A DNA stretch of 64,000 nt, taken from Cardiocondyla obscurior. Its lineage: Eukaryota; Arthropoda; Insecta; Hymenoptera; Formicidae. The notes beneath the pieces were generated by a model, which was not told where the DNA came from, ran no database searches, and saw nothing but the letters and a program-made list of their open reading frames with translations. The stretch lies in NCBI RefSeq assembly GCF_019399895.1, contig NC_091868.1:2156499-2220498 (forward strand). The letters run 5' to 3'. Position numbers and translations under genes: made by a program. Positions 47,301 to 59,110 of this stretch are shown here, in pieces (the stretch's first letter is position 1; each line of letters starts with the position of its first letter).

Positions 47301-50300
47301 CCACGTATAACAAACGTAATCCTCCCTCTACGATATATGCCGTAAAATATGAACGATATAGTACGTAGAAATAAGCAGCGCGAAGATATGAAGTATAAAA
47401 CATATAGGATTTGCGATAAATTTTTTCCTACGTCCCGTTCAACACTTTTAGAGAATACAGGAAACATATATAAGGTATGACCACAAGAGAAAAATATCTT
47501 GTGAGATTTGAAGGATTCTTCAAAATTTTTTCTCATAAAAAAGAAAAAAAAAATTGCGGTGAAAAGTAATCATATTATTTCTGACATGTGTTTAAAATAA
47601 AGGAAAGAAATTCTTTGCTCTTACGACACATTACTGAAGAAATTAGTTAATTCTGTTTTAACGCGATAATTAAAAACAGTTGCTTCAAAGTTTATCTAGA
47701 CATGCCGTATTTATTCGTCAATAAAGTAACCGCGATCTGTGCTGATTGTGCCGGAGCAAATTAAAACTGTGGCGCAACATGGCTAATGAAATATCCGAAG
47801 TTACAGAAAATTTGAGAAATGTTACGCGAAAAGTTGTAATAATTTACTGATGAAATAATTAGATTTTAGTGACAATTTAAAATTCACAAACTTAATAATT
47901 GAACTTGGTTAATTAGAGTCCGATTATGTAAAATCTATTGATCATTTCTCACGCGAATTCTATTCTAATTCGAATGAGTCTTACAGATTTTGACGGCAAA
48001 TAATAAAACTAAAAAATTGTAAAAAGAAAGTGATAAAATATTTTAAATTAGATAGTTTCTATTTAACGTTATTAAATAATATTTTGTTATTTAACAATAA
48101 GATTATTAATTCCATTATGGAAAAAAATTAAAATTCTTTTAATTATTAAAAACTGAGAGCGAATGTACAGAATTTTAATATTAATATATAGTAATGTTAT
48201 TAATTTTATAGAATTTGGGATAATATTATTATAATTAAGAGTGGAAGGATATCCTAAAAAAGCTTTTACATATATCAATCATCTTTTCAATATCCGCGAT
48301 ATCTCCAGAAGCACTCTTTTCAATTGAATTGGCTATTGAATGCGAATTATTTTAGCATCGATATCGTACCGAACGTTTCGAATAACTCTTTCGATTGACA
48401 CATACGGCTTAGAGTATCACGCATTGTATACGCCCGTAACAAAGGCAACGTTTACGCTCGCTGATAAATATAATTGATTACATTTTGTGCTCCGTTAAAA
48501 AAACAGCGGCCGTGACTCTTGAAAATTGAACTAGTGTCATATAGATCAAGCATCTCGACAAGAAAGGTATTTTGTACGAAACAATAAATTCTTTCTCGCC
48601 ATTTTGGTAAACTTTATGAGAGAGTCCGCTGCTTCAGTTTTATTTCGACATCAATTTTTTTTTACCTCAATTAATAGTTGACCACGTATCAAGTATCGAT
48701 TCCGAAAAGGTTTTTCGTTTTCTATCTATTTATTACATATACGCGTATGTATACTATTAATTTCTTTATAGCCTTTCTGTAATTTTTAAACTCGCAGTCT
48801 TTACGTTCTCATAATATACAAAGTTTTAAGATTTAGTTATTAAACTGTATGGATAAAACAGAAAAACATCGTGAAAGTGGAAAAGTCGTAAAATATTAAG
48901 AATAAAGAAAATATAAGAGTTAAAAGGTAGTAAGAAAAAATAGCATCTTTAAATTTTTAGAAGGCAGAGACTCAACTCATTAAAGTATTAAGAAAATGCG
49001 AAAGAAAATACAATGATTCTTGAATAATTCTTAAATATCGTAATGCAACCATGATATTTTTTACGCTATGTTTCAAAAAATAATTATTTTAATAAGTTTC
49101 CGGTTCTCTAGTTAGAAAATTATCTTATACAAAATTATTCTAGATTATGATAAAATTAGTATTAGCTTTGTGTTATATTAACAAATTACCGGATTCGCAA
49201 TTAAAGTTTAATCAGAATTGTTCAAGATTATGTAAAATCGAGAAAAAGGCTTAATTTACATTGCAAAGTAAATCGATTTAGATGAATTAGACATCAGCTC
49301 GGGCTAATTCGCGACAGAATTTGGAACGAGTTAAGTTGGAGTTAAGACTTGATCGATGTTAGATTTAGGTCTCCAGGACTTCGATTTGGCGCCGGTTAAA
49401 CTTACGAGGAACGAATTGGGTTTTGGCTAGGATTTGGTTAGGATCGAGCTGGAACCAGTTGCTCGCCTAATAAACTTACGGTAAACCTGATTTGGCTCAG
49501 AAACAACTAGTTACTTTGAGCGATAGAAAGGAAGATGTAAGATTGCGTGAAATAAAAGATGAATTTAATCACGTAGAAATTATTTTAAGAATATACTTTT
49601 CTCGCGATTTACGCGTATTTAATAATATTTTTATATGCCTCACGTCATTAAATATCATTGTTCTACAAGAATCTTATTATTTATCGCTATTTTAGTTATT
49701 TTAGTTAAAGCTATCATATATCCTAAGATATTGTACACACAAAGCAGATTTGTTACACGCATTTGGGTTACCTTATATGGGATAAATCAAAATTTCCATT
49801 ACAAACTTTGAGGGACCAAGAACAACAACTAAACTTTCGGTAGATCAGTGGATCGAATATGTTTTCTACCCATATCATCTATAACAGTTCTGTACTTTAT
49901 GACGATATTGTTGAGCTGCATCAACTATATGGCATGTTGTTCTAAATTGTTTGATTAGATCTTAGCTTATGTTAGATCGTTTCAGCTTCCCGCCGGATTA
50001 CAAGATATCCGTGATACATGAAAAGTTTACACCCCGATAATTCAAAGAAACCTTTCGACTAGTCCGATATGTTCGCAGTCTGTCGAGAATCGAATTTATA
50101 TTCCTACAATTTTTTAAATCTAATTTATTCAATAAGTAAAACGAGAATAACGTATTTTCGGAAATTATAATAATTTTATAATAAAAAGAGAATATAGTTT
50201 CGTAAACGGCTGCTCCGTGGCTGCGAAATAAACATGCGCACCGATCTGAATCTTTTTCCGAAGCAAACCGTTCAATTAGGTGCATTTCAGCAGTCTCGCA

Positions 50301-53300
50301 GAACGCTTCCGCCAGGATATCGATTCTGTCCGACGCAATCTCTGTGGACACCGAGAGACCACCACACAGAGGCGACTAGCCCGGCTCTGGTTCGCCGACC
50401 CCGGCAGCTGGCAAACTTACCCGGGAAAGTTTCAAAGCGAGAGCGTACGATCTCCTGTTTATCTGCGCGCAATGTGGCGACAGAGAGCCCGGAAGGCAGA
50501 AGGGCGACTTTAAGGGCCGTGCCGGGCTACCCGCCAAAGGAAACGGTCTCTGAATTCTGATTGCCGCAGCCACTTGTGCCCCTTTCGACTGACTTTCCTG
50601 ACGCGCGATACAGCTACGCTATCTGCGGTTGTGTTACAGTGGAACTAGCACTAGTTATTGTCAAACAGATCATTTCGCGTTAAGGCAACCGCGCGATACG
50701 ATAACATGGTCTCCGGCCGTTAGTATTATTTAAACAGTCGAAATAAATCAGCAAACTTTGCCAATTCGAACCGAATGAACCGAGTTTCAGAGAAGTATTT
50801 GCGCAACGAATTACATCCACGTTGACAATAAATGTATAACGCAAATGTTCGCGAAATTATTCAAATAATATAATTGAGGAATATAATTAAATAAAAAAAA
50901 GAAGGAACAAAGTTTCAACCGAACGTATCTGCTTTTAAAATTGTAACTGGGTGTAGTTCTGACATTTCAGATATACTTTAATGACGGCTACAAAAAGCTT
51001 CCCCTCAAAATTCGCTGAAGCCAATTGCGCGCGATACTTTCGCGGGACCTCTTTGAATAACATAAACCTTCTTTCCGCAGCCGATTTTCTTTATGTCGCC
51101 CCGCTATTACTATGCCGCAGCTCGCGGTGGAATAAAATTTTAAGAGCCGAGGTCCATTCCCTGCGGAAGTTCCGGATCGATGGACGCGAGTTTAACTTCG
51201 TTCAATGCGCCATCCGGCGGGACAGAAAGAGAGAACGAGATCCGAACGATGGCGAGGGCCGTCTCTGAATTTCGATTGCTGCACTTTCGTTCGTCGCGAG
51301 TGTTGCATGCAATGCGATATCGTTTAACACGTTTCCCCATTCGTTGCGACGCGTATTCGTCCGACGGAGAGCCGCGGAATCACGCGGGCGTGGAATTTCG
51401 CCGGCGGAGTTTCGAAGGATAATTTCACGTGCCAATAAATCGCCAATGACGGACCGTGTCGAAATAACGCCGGTTGAAAACAATCCGCGGGAATATGTAA
51501 AACTTTCATTTTGGCACCCATTTTTACGGTTACAGCGTGCGTGAGGTTCGGGCAACGTTACGAGAGAGCGAGCGGCACGGTTCGGTTTTTACAATTTAGG
51601 CTCGGTCACGGTACGATGGTTTCAGATAATGCACAAAATTCTCGAATATCGATTAATTAGTTATAACGTATGTAAATATTAAAGATATTTGAACGATTGT
51701 GTTATAAAAAAAAAGAAAAAAAGAAAATACTATCTTTATAAAAATAAAATATTCATTAAAAGTGAACAGCAAAAGTCTTAATTCTCGATTCTCGAGTAAT
51801 GCATATTATCAGCGTTATTATCAAACAAAAAAAAAAAGATTATCTTTAAAAAAAATTGAACAATCCTTAAAAGTATAAGAAACTATCGTACAAAATTAAT
51901 TAAAGTGTTCTTTCATATGGCAATGAGAATGCTTCTTTCAACGTTCACTTCGAGTTATTTTCAAACAAAATTGATTGCGCGTCGAGGTATTTTGACGTGA
52001 ACTGATATTGATGTTAGATTATATAAAAGCTAACTCACATTGATCGGCTTACTATCGAAAAGAATTGGCATTACACGGTTGAGAGATTTTAACTCCAATA
52101 TACGAGTTCGTTAAATCACGATATCGCTATTTTTAAATCGGATAGCTTCGAACGAATATTTTCCCTATTTCTTTTCCCTATTTACGGAGGAACGTCAATA
52201 CTTATGAAGAATTTTACGTCTTCTCAAAGAATACACGATCTAATGTTTCCAATGTCTGCCGAGAATTTTTTTCCAAAAGCTTTATTAAAAAACATGTTCT
52301 TTATTTGCAAATATAAATAGCGGATATCATTACGCGATATTAAAATACTACGCCTATTATTCTCAGCTGTAGGTAATTTTTATCGTAGAGACTAAAATAT
52401 GTTGTAGAATATTACGTGCATTTTTCATTTACGAGAAAATTCCTTCGTTTTATTTTCTTTTTTTTTTTTGCCGAATATAAGCGAAACTACTTCTAACATT
52501 AAATTTGTCATTTGCTATGCACGCTGCCAGTCCTATCTTTTTATTTATTTACGGCAAATACGACGTACGATAAAGTAACAAAATTAAAAACCAAATAAAA
52601 GATTTTAGCAAAATGTTTTTTTTTTTTTTTTTTTTGACGAACACCGTTCGATTTGATTAAAAAGTAATTACAGTTGGAAGGAAAATTGTTCCGGATTTAC
52701 GCATGTTTTGCTGCCCTGTATAATTTTGTTATTTCCTATGAAGTATTGTGATTGCGGTAAATTACAATTACACGGTATTCTCTTGCGGTACAGCGCGGCG
52801 CATCATGTTTCAGCGTTATCGAAATTATATTCAATCGTTCGTGACGGACGCCGATGAAGAAAATCCACAACATAATTAGACAGAAAAGCAAATTAATGTA
52901 CCGAGCGTAATTATGAACCGACGGGAGCATCATAAGCCGATAATCATTGCGAAAATAATCGTTTACTTAGCGAACGTGTCACCCTTTAACGAAAGAATAG
53001 TCACTTTTATCAAATACGCCAGCGACGTCGTTTTACGTAATTTTGCGAATAGCGTCTATTATTTATTTCTTGAAAGCTTGCTGCCAAGCTCGGTATTTCT
53101 CAAGTAAAGTTTTCGCTTCATTACGCGATGGCTGATAATGCAGCCATTAATTTCATTGCAGAACTTTTAATAACCGGCTGATTCAGACAGTAAAAATTGC
53201 AAAGAAACAGCATCCCTTTTTCTTTTATATTATTCGAATTTCTGTATTTTTCGTAGCTTTAATTTGGTGTTATTAACCTCATAAATTTATCAGTCTTTGC

Positions 53301-56300
53301 ATTAGTAAGGACGTATAAAAATTAAATACAATGCATGTACAATGCATGTAGAATGGTAATTTTTTAATAATGAAATAAAAGTAAAAATAGGAAAATCAAA
53401 TATTCGATAGCACAGTAAATAATATACGTATATTTGTGTAAGCCTATGAGAACGAAAAAAAAAAAAGGAATGCAATTTTCGATCCAATTTTCCATGTAAT
53501 CGACAAATTGCATTTTATTCATATTTTTGTCGTACGGAAAATCCAGTTAATGGAAAAAATTTTTATTGCAGCAGCGAAAACTTTACATTTTTGTTTGTAT
53601 TTATTTTCCCGTTCCTTTTAGTTTTTAATCGCTTTCTTCAATTTTTACATTTTAAATATGTACTGCATGCGCGTATTTAATCTTTTAAGTAATAAGAAAA
53701 ATTTTTTATATTAAGAAACAAATATTCTAACCTCTTGAATTCAATAATTTTACAATTATAATATATTGTTTAAATGCTAAATCTAGACATTTTCTATGTG
53801 CAACCCCTTTTTTTAATGCTTAATAGCGTCTGTTAAATTTTATATAACTCAATATACCCGCCGTGTGTGCACATAATACGTGTTACGTCCTTTAAATAAA
53901 GATCCCAATCTTGCAGTCCGAGACTGCAAGCGAGCATATGCACAGCACTTCGCCAATGGTCCATAGAATAATATTGGAGCATACAGACAAGTCCCTAGCA
54001 AACATGCAAACCCTAACTTTTATTGAACATGATAACGTCCACGCGAGCTACGTGTTTCTCCATAAAACCGAATGCAGCCCGCAACATAAAATAAAGTGTA
54101 TACGAGCGCGAGCTTTGCTCATCAATTCCTACATTTTATGCTAGAATTCTCGGAGAAATACAGCGTTACATCCGCGCGACTAATTACGTTTCATGCCGTT
54201 CGCCTCCTACAACGGAGATTAACGCGGAAGCCTCGAGCTGAGATAATTTATCTGTCAAAATTCTTGCGTACGAAACGGCACAAAAAAATTGTAAAATTCT
54301 TCCGCGAGCATGATTTTTCAGATATTAACTAAGCAAAATTATTTGTAAAATTTTGCATTTTTTTTAAATTACGGAAACCGACCCTTTAGCAAACGTTGAA
54401 AACTTTTATTATGTAATTTTAAATCCAGACACAAACGTAATACTATTACGAAATTAATACTCCGGAAAAAAAAAAATATATATATATAAAGAGTGAATTT
54501 TCAAACTACATACTGCATAAAAATATGATATTTCAAGAAAAAATAGTTTCGATCTTTAAAACCTCTGGATTTTATCAAAGTAAAATTACGAAGTTTCTCA
54601 TCAGGAATATAACGAGGAATCTAATTTTCAATTCAGTTAAGTACCTAATTTCGTTGAGGTTAATAGATAGAGACTTGCCATTTTGTTCACGATAGCTTTT
54701 ACCGTGAGAGAAGAAGAGTAGAGATGTTCCGTGCAATTTATCAATCCTATCGCACGTAATATTCCTATTTGTATTAATTTTGTTGTTTGATTTCCAATGT
54801 ACGGTGGTACCCGGCGCGATTAGCATTTTCCAATCGATTAATTGTATTGTACAATTGACAGGATTGGAGGGAATTAATTAGACTGAATGGATGGCTTCAA
54901 ATAGACTGTTGAAAAATGAACGTAGCAAAGGTTTCCATGACAATGCGCTCTATAGAGGCGAACGTGGAAACGGTCAACGATCTCTGTAATCTAGGATGAA
55001 TGTGCAAAACGGTGCAACCGGTGGAATTCTGACACCTCTTTGTCTCACTTGAGATACGCCGTGCATGCGGTTGCAATAGGGGATCGACTATCGACTTACA
55101 GTTCGCACAGAATCCACGCGAGGTTTCGTTCCGTAGTTTGTGCATACTGCGTCAGTGAATCACAGATGCCCGGGCACAGTTTATTTTCGGCAATCGGGAC
55201 CGGTGAACGATTAACTTTCCTTTCAATCGCAATGACCGATACTTCGATACGTAAATTCGCATGTGATCGTTCGAGGTTTAAAAGAACGAATTTAAATCGC
55301 AAAGGAACGTAAGTCGCAAAGAGAGAGAGATTTGGTCGCGAAGTATCGGGGGTAACGAAATTGTCAGGTTATCGACGAATCGCAATAATAATTTAATATA
55401 TCTACGCTACCTTGTGCAAGTTCATTAAATTGTGAATTTTAATTTTAATAAAACCTTCCACAGGACTTGTATGAATTTCACGGTAATTTCTTGACGAGAT
55501 ATTTAAGTTTAAAATTTCTTAATAAAAGACTTTAAATTAATTGAGTTAATAACATGACATTATTATCAATATTCTGTAAAATATAGAACGGCATTTGACT
55601 TTTCTGAAATTGAAATTTTGCAAATAAATAAGAGGGGACAAAAAAAATGCATCTCCTATTATTTTCTTTGAAATCCATTATTTCCTTACGCTTACAATAT
55701 ATCAGAAATGACGGTTCAATCCTTCTAGAAGCTCTGAGTTTAATCAATTTTATGAACTTTACTAAAATGAGATTCCAGACTTTATTACAATATCGATCTG
55801 AATATTCCAGATCAAGTCGGTAATCATAAAACTTTACGTTTAATGCATGATTTATACGTAATATCAGCTTTAATAAAAGTAAAACGCGAACAGAGATCCC
55901 GCCAACATTTCCGCGATTCAATTCTTACATCGGTAAAAATAAATTTCCTTTAAGTTTGCGAGAACGAAATTCTTTTTCTACTGATTTATCGTTCAATTTC
56001 AGATGGGATAATAGCGTTATTGAAAGTGCTTTTCAATACATCTAAAAGTATCTTTTCACTTTTCGCAAAAGTAAATTGCAAACGCGAGATAATGCTGTTT
56101 ATCGCAATTACTTAACTTGCCGTTTGACTCTCAAGCTCATTGAAATTGCAGAAAATATTTTTAATTACAATTTAATTAATTTTTATCTTTCCCCCGTCCC
56201 TCCTTTCAATAAAAATAACGATTTATGAAGTTCGAGTGACACATGATACGCGAGTTTCATGTCAAGCGGTTCCGGCAAAATGATAAATGTCAGCGGGAAA

Positions 56301-56990
56301 TAAATGCGGATCATTACGCGCGACATATATGTATATGTTATTCTGGAAATAATGAGGAGCGAATGAACATGAGGCATTTGCCAACACAAAATAATGTAAT
56401 TGCACATGGTATACGGCATCAAATTACTTCTTGCGCGTGGTGATACAATTCTTAATGCGGTAGCAAAATTTGCATATTCAAAAACACGTCGGGCGGTGTT
56501 CACATGTACAACGACGCTCGAATTGCGTTAGTTTCCAATTAAACTCCTCTTCTATTATTAATATCAGTAGCGAACTTGTCATACGAGTATTATTGAATTT
56601 CTACGCTAACTTGTTGACGGTTTTAGAACATACCGCAATACCTTAGTGCCTGCTCGATCCTGTTAAATTTTAATAACGAAAATTCAAGAACTTTTGACTC
56701 GTCGTTTTAAACAAATTGTGGTTAAAAAGGAAAAGACGTCGGTTGTTTTTTAAATTTTTATTTAAAAACGAAACGCTGAAATATTTATAATTATCCGATT
56801 ATTGACGCTTTTCCGCGATTTTAATTTTTTATCTCGTTTAACTTGTTTTAGCCGCGAGAGTGTATATAAGCCTATTCTTATTATTTCGTTAATATTTATT
56901 ATTTTTATTAATCGAAATTTATAATTTTTTTTTTTTCGCATATTGCATATTTCCCCCAAAAGTCATGCATTAAAAAAATATGCGACTCAC
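38364..56990 (+). other. CadN: CadN intron 12, left part
   Basis: AT-rich sequence, apparently the start of a very long phase-1 intron. I scanned it for cadherin linkers and LDRE-type elements without success. GC-rich patches stand out at about 43120-43700, 50230-50560 and 51120-51560. Each is open in several frames on both strands at once, the usual behaviour of CpG-rich noncoding DNA. A run of about 20 T lies at 52616-52635. No RNA gene was recognised. Confidence 0.6.
52616..52635. repeat. Poly-T run
   Basis: Twenty consecutive T. It could be a mononucleotide microsatellite or the tail of an old retroposed copy on the minus strand. No retroelement coding sequence is visible next to it. Confidence 0.8.
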
Positions 56991-57038
56991 CATTTCGATG
57001 CGCAGCGGCGGAGTTACGGCAAGGAAGCTGTGATGATA
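56991..57038 (-). other. Exon-like segment B of an unrecognised minus-strand gene
   Basis: The minus-strand block has two possible acceptors, tctgttacag (exon start 57038) and atcatcacag (exon start 57027), and a strong donor, atg|gtgagtc. With the inner acceptor it continues the frame of segment 57321-57424 as C-FLAVTPPLRIEM. With the outer one it meets a stop after eight codons. Its counterpart at 2743-2784 has a similar TPL(K/R) peptide, but the outgoing phase differs (0 here, 1 there), so at least one locus may be non-functional. Confidence 0.35.
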
Positions 57039-57320
57039 CTGTAACAGAAAAATATAGAATATTAATTGTAGAAAGAAATATAAAAATTTATATTATAAAA
57101 AAAAAATCTTTTACTTTACTTTACTTCGTTATTCAATTAAATAATAAAGAAGGTATTTATTTTCTAAATAAAATCTTTCTAAATTAAATATTTTTAAAGA
57201 TAATATATTTTATTTTAAATTAATTATTAAATTTTCTATTCTAACTTTTATTCAAATGACAAAGATATTCAAATAAATACTTAAAAACTTATTTAAGAAT
57301 AATTAAAAAATTACACTCAC

Positions 57321-57424
57321 CAAAACGTTGCTCCGCCGAAGCATGTTGCCTGTCCTAGGCCTCCTCCTCCTCTCAGTTGTCGAGCCGAGTCATCCTTCCA
57401 CTGGAAACTCGCGGAAAACCCCGA
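57321..57424 (-). other. Exon-like segment A of an unrecognised minus-strand gene
   Basis: A 104-bp minus-strand block between acceptor aaagttacag and donor ttttg|gtgagtg, open in phase 0. It reads SGFSASFQWKDDSARQ and then LRGGGGLGQATCFGGATF. The other two frames contain stops. The Gly-rich half is homologous to 2903-3021, 54 kb to the left on the same strand. It sits inside CadN intron 12, antisense to CadN. The plus strand of the core also reads as a pyrimidine tract plus cag, so a plus-strand acceptor is a weaker alternative explanation for its conservation. Confidence 0.45.
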
Positions 57425-57516
57425 CTGTAACTTTAAAATCGCGAAATCTAATCACAACACTCACCAATTAATTTCTCGCGCGAAATATAACGAAAGTCGC
57501 GTACCTACGTTCGTAC

Positions 57517-57650
57517 AATAAGTTCGACCCGATACTGAACGGAATTCCCGAGAACACGGCCGACGAACTGGCTACAGTTCGTATATTCATAGATTTCCAG
57601 CGGTGAGAACACTTCCACGTTCGGCGGCGAGAGCACGATCTCCTTCGAAT
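57517..57650 (-). other. Further exon-like segment upstream in the minus-strand gene
   Basis: After the acceptor ttctgtttag, the minus strand is open as SKEIVLSPPNVEVFSPLEIY followed by EYTNCSQFVGRVLGNSVQYR. A donor at att|gtacga would deliver phase 0, matching segment 57321-57424. A second possible donor 12 bases on is preceded by an in-frame TAG. The codons, especially in the first half, end mostly in G or C. I do not recognise the peptide. The plus strand is also open over 57491-57601 (see findings), so the coding strand is not settled. Confidence 0.35.
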
Positions 57651-58059
57651 CTAAACAGAAAAAGAGAACATGATTTATAGTATAAGAATACAGGTCAAGA
57701 ATATTATTAGAATACGCGTACAATTATTTTTAGGCGCACACCGAAACCTACTAGCGCCGTCGGTTGCGTAGCTCGGTCATCGTAAGCGAAGATCGCAAAA
57801 CACAACGCGCGCGAGTCCCGCGAGACGCCGAGATTGTCCTAGGTCTTAATTGTAGGTCAACGACACGTCCACCGCGTGGCCAGCTGCTGTGGACTAGACT
57901 ATTGCGCGTGGGAAAAGCGTGATCACCGCGCGCGAGATCCACGTACGCCGTCCTTGAGGCCCGTACGCCGCTCGCGCCACCGACCCCCGCCCCCTTCTCG
58001 ACCATTACTTGCTACACACCGAAAACGTAACGAAAACTCATACACAAAGAATAACTTAC

Positions 58060-58255
58060 CAAATCTAGTGCTCTTTAAGGAGTTTTAACTCTGATATGAA
58101 CAGAGCGTTCTATGCTGCGTGTTGTTTTTTCGACCGCTGGAGAAGGACACCTGCCGCTAGTGCTCGGACCGCTCGGTTCCCAGTCTCCCCACTCCACCGC
58201 CTTATCGGCGTCTCTTCTTTCTCCCGTTCTTTGTCCCGGTTTCACGCGCTACGCT
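58060..58255 (-). pseudogene. Exon-like block in duplication unit 1, frame broken
   Basis: This 196-bp minus-strand block is bounded by aattattttacag and ttg|gtaagtt. Compared with its twin at 58440-58630 it carries +1 at about 58211-58222, +1 at about 58165-58170 and +3 at 58141-58146. The frame that is open in the twin stops here after 17 codons. Splice sites are intact. If the exon is untranslated, the indels would be neutral and it would not be a pseudo-exon. Confidence 0.4.
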
Positions 58256-58439
58256 CTGTAAAATAATTTATATGTTGAATACTATTATATATTTAATATT
58301 AATTTTTATGCCACACAATCTTTACGTAATTAAACTATGGAAGTATATGTATTTAACGTCCGACCCCTCGCCCCCTTCTCGTCCCTTACTTGCTACACAC
58401 CGAAAACGTAACGACAACTCATCATAAAAAATAACTTAC

Positions 58440-58630
58440 CAAATCTGGTGCTCTTTAAGAAGCTTTAATTCCGATATGAACGGAGTGTTCTGTGTTGCGT
58501 GTTGCTTGCTCGACCGCTGGAGGACACCTGCCGCTGGCCCTCGGCCGCTCGGTGCCCAGTCTCCCCACTCCACCGCCTTATCGGCGTTTCTTTTTCTGCC
58601 GTTCTTCTTCCCGGTTTCAGGCGCTACGCG
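58440..58630 (-). other. Exon-like block in duplication unit 2, fully open
   Basis: A 191-bp minus-strand block between a tattttacag acceptor and a ttg|gtaagtt donor. One frame is open throughout (63 codons plus 2 bases). It begins RVAPETGKKNGRKRNADK, continues AVEWGDWAPSGRGPAAG, and ends FISELKLLKEHQI. Joining it directly to 57650 in that phase would create a TGA, so either it belongs to a different splice path, or it is a leader exon, or the open frame is chance. The protein is unknown. Confidence 0.4.
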
Positions 58631-58810
58631 CTGTAAAATAATTTATATGTTGAATACTATTATATATTTAATATTAATTTTTATGCTGCACAAACTTTAC
58701 GTAATTAAACTATGAAAATATATGTATTTAACGTTCGAATGTACGTACAAATTACATGTAAAGAGACGAAGAGCATTTAAAGTGCTATGTAAGAAATTAA
58801 ATCTCGATAT

Positions 58811-59110
58811 TTAATTTTTTAACCGCGCGGAGCTCCGTTTCTTACGTTTTTTCTCGTGGCTCGACTTCTCGGTCCTGCGGTTAAGGAATCCACTTGTTAC
58901 CTCGCGCGATGTTACGTATGCCGCGTCTTTGTCGCGTATCTCGCCTGCGTAGGTTAAAGCGTTACAATAATAGCTTTTCGCGGCTCGCAACGTTTGCCGA
59001 TCGCTGTGCGTAAGTTTCTGAATGTAATACCTGCTCTCGGTGAGAAATTCCAAGCCCGGCACGAAGGCGAAACTTATCTGCGACGTGCTGAGGTATCGTC
59101 CGACGATCAT
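58811..59110 (-). CDS. Possible first coding exon of the minus-strand gene, uncharacterised
   Basis: A 99-codon minus-strand frame starting with ATG just downstream of a CpG-rich region. It reads MIVGRYLSTSQISFAFVPGL, later RYYIQKLTHSDRQTLRAAKS and YYCNALTYAGEIRDKDAAYV, with a basic tail SSHEKKRKKRSSARLKN. A donor-like gag|gtaaca after TSRE would leave phase 0, which fits the open block at 58440-58630. No signal peptide, membrane segment or known domain is evident. It may equally be a chance frame. Confidence 0.25.
   Translation of the reverse strand: MIVGRYLSTSQISFAFVPGLEFLTESRYYIQKLTHSDRQTLRAAKSYYCNALTYAGEIRDKDAAYVTSREVTSGFLNRRTEKSSHEKKRKKRSSARLKN

Larger units (their letters stand above)
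57981..58735. repeat. Two-copy tandem duplication, unit about 380 bp
   Basis: Unit 1 runs 57981-58360 and unit 2 58361 to about 58735. Both begin cgacccc and share long stretches, such as ttacttgctacacaccgaaa and the AT-rich end ctgtaaaataatttatatgt. They differ by scattered substitutions and small indels. Each unit contains a complete exon-like block on the minus strand, with a tttacag acceptor and a g|gtaagtt donor. Confidence 0.9.

Noticed and set aside
2903..57424. The duplicated exon pairs as a classical transposon
   Set aside because: No terminal inverted repeats, target-site duplications, or transposase or reverse-transcriptase frames were seen around either locus, so I left the nature of the duplication open.
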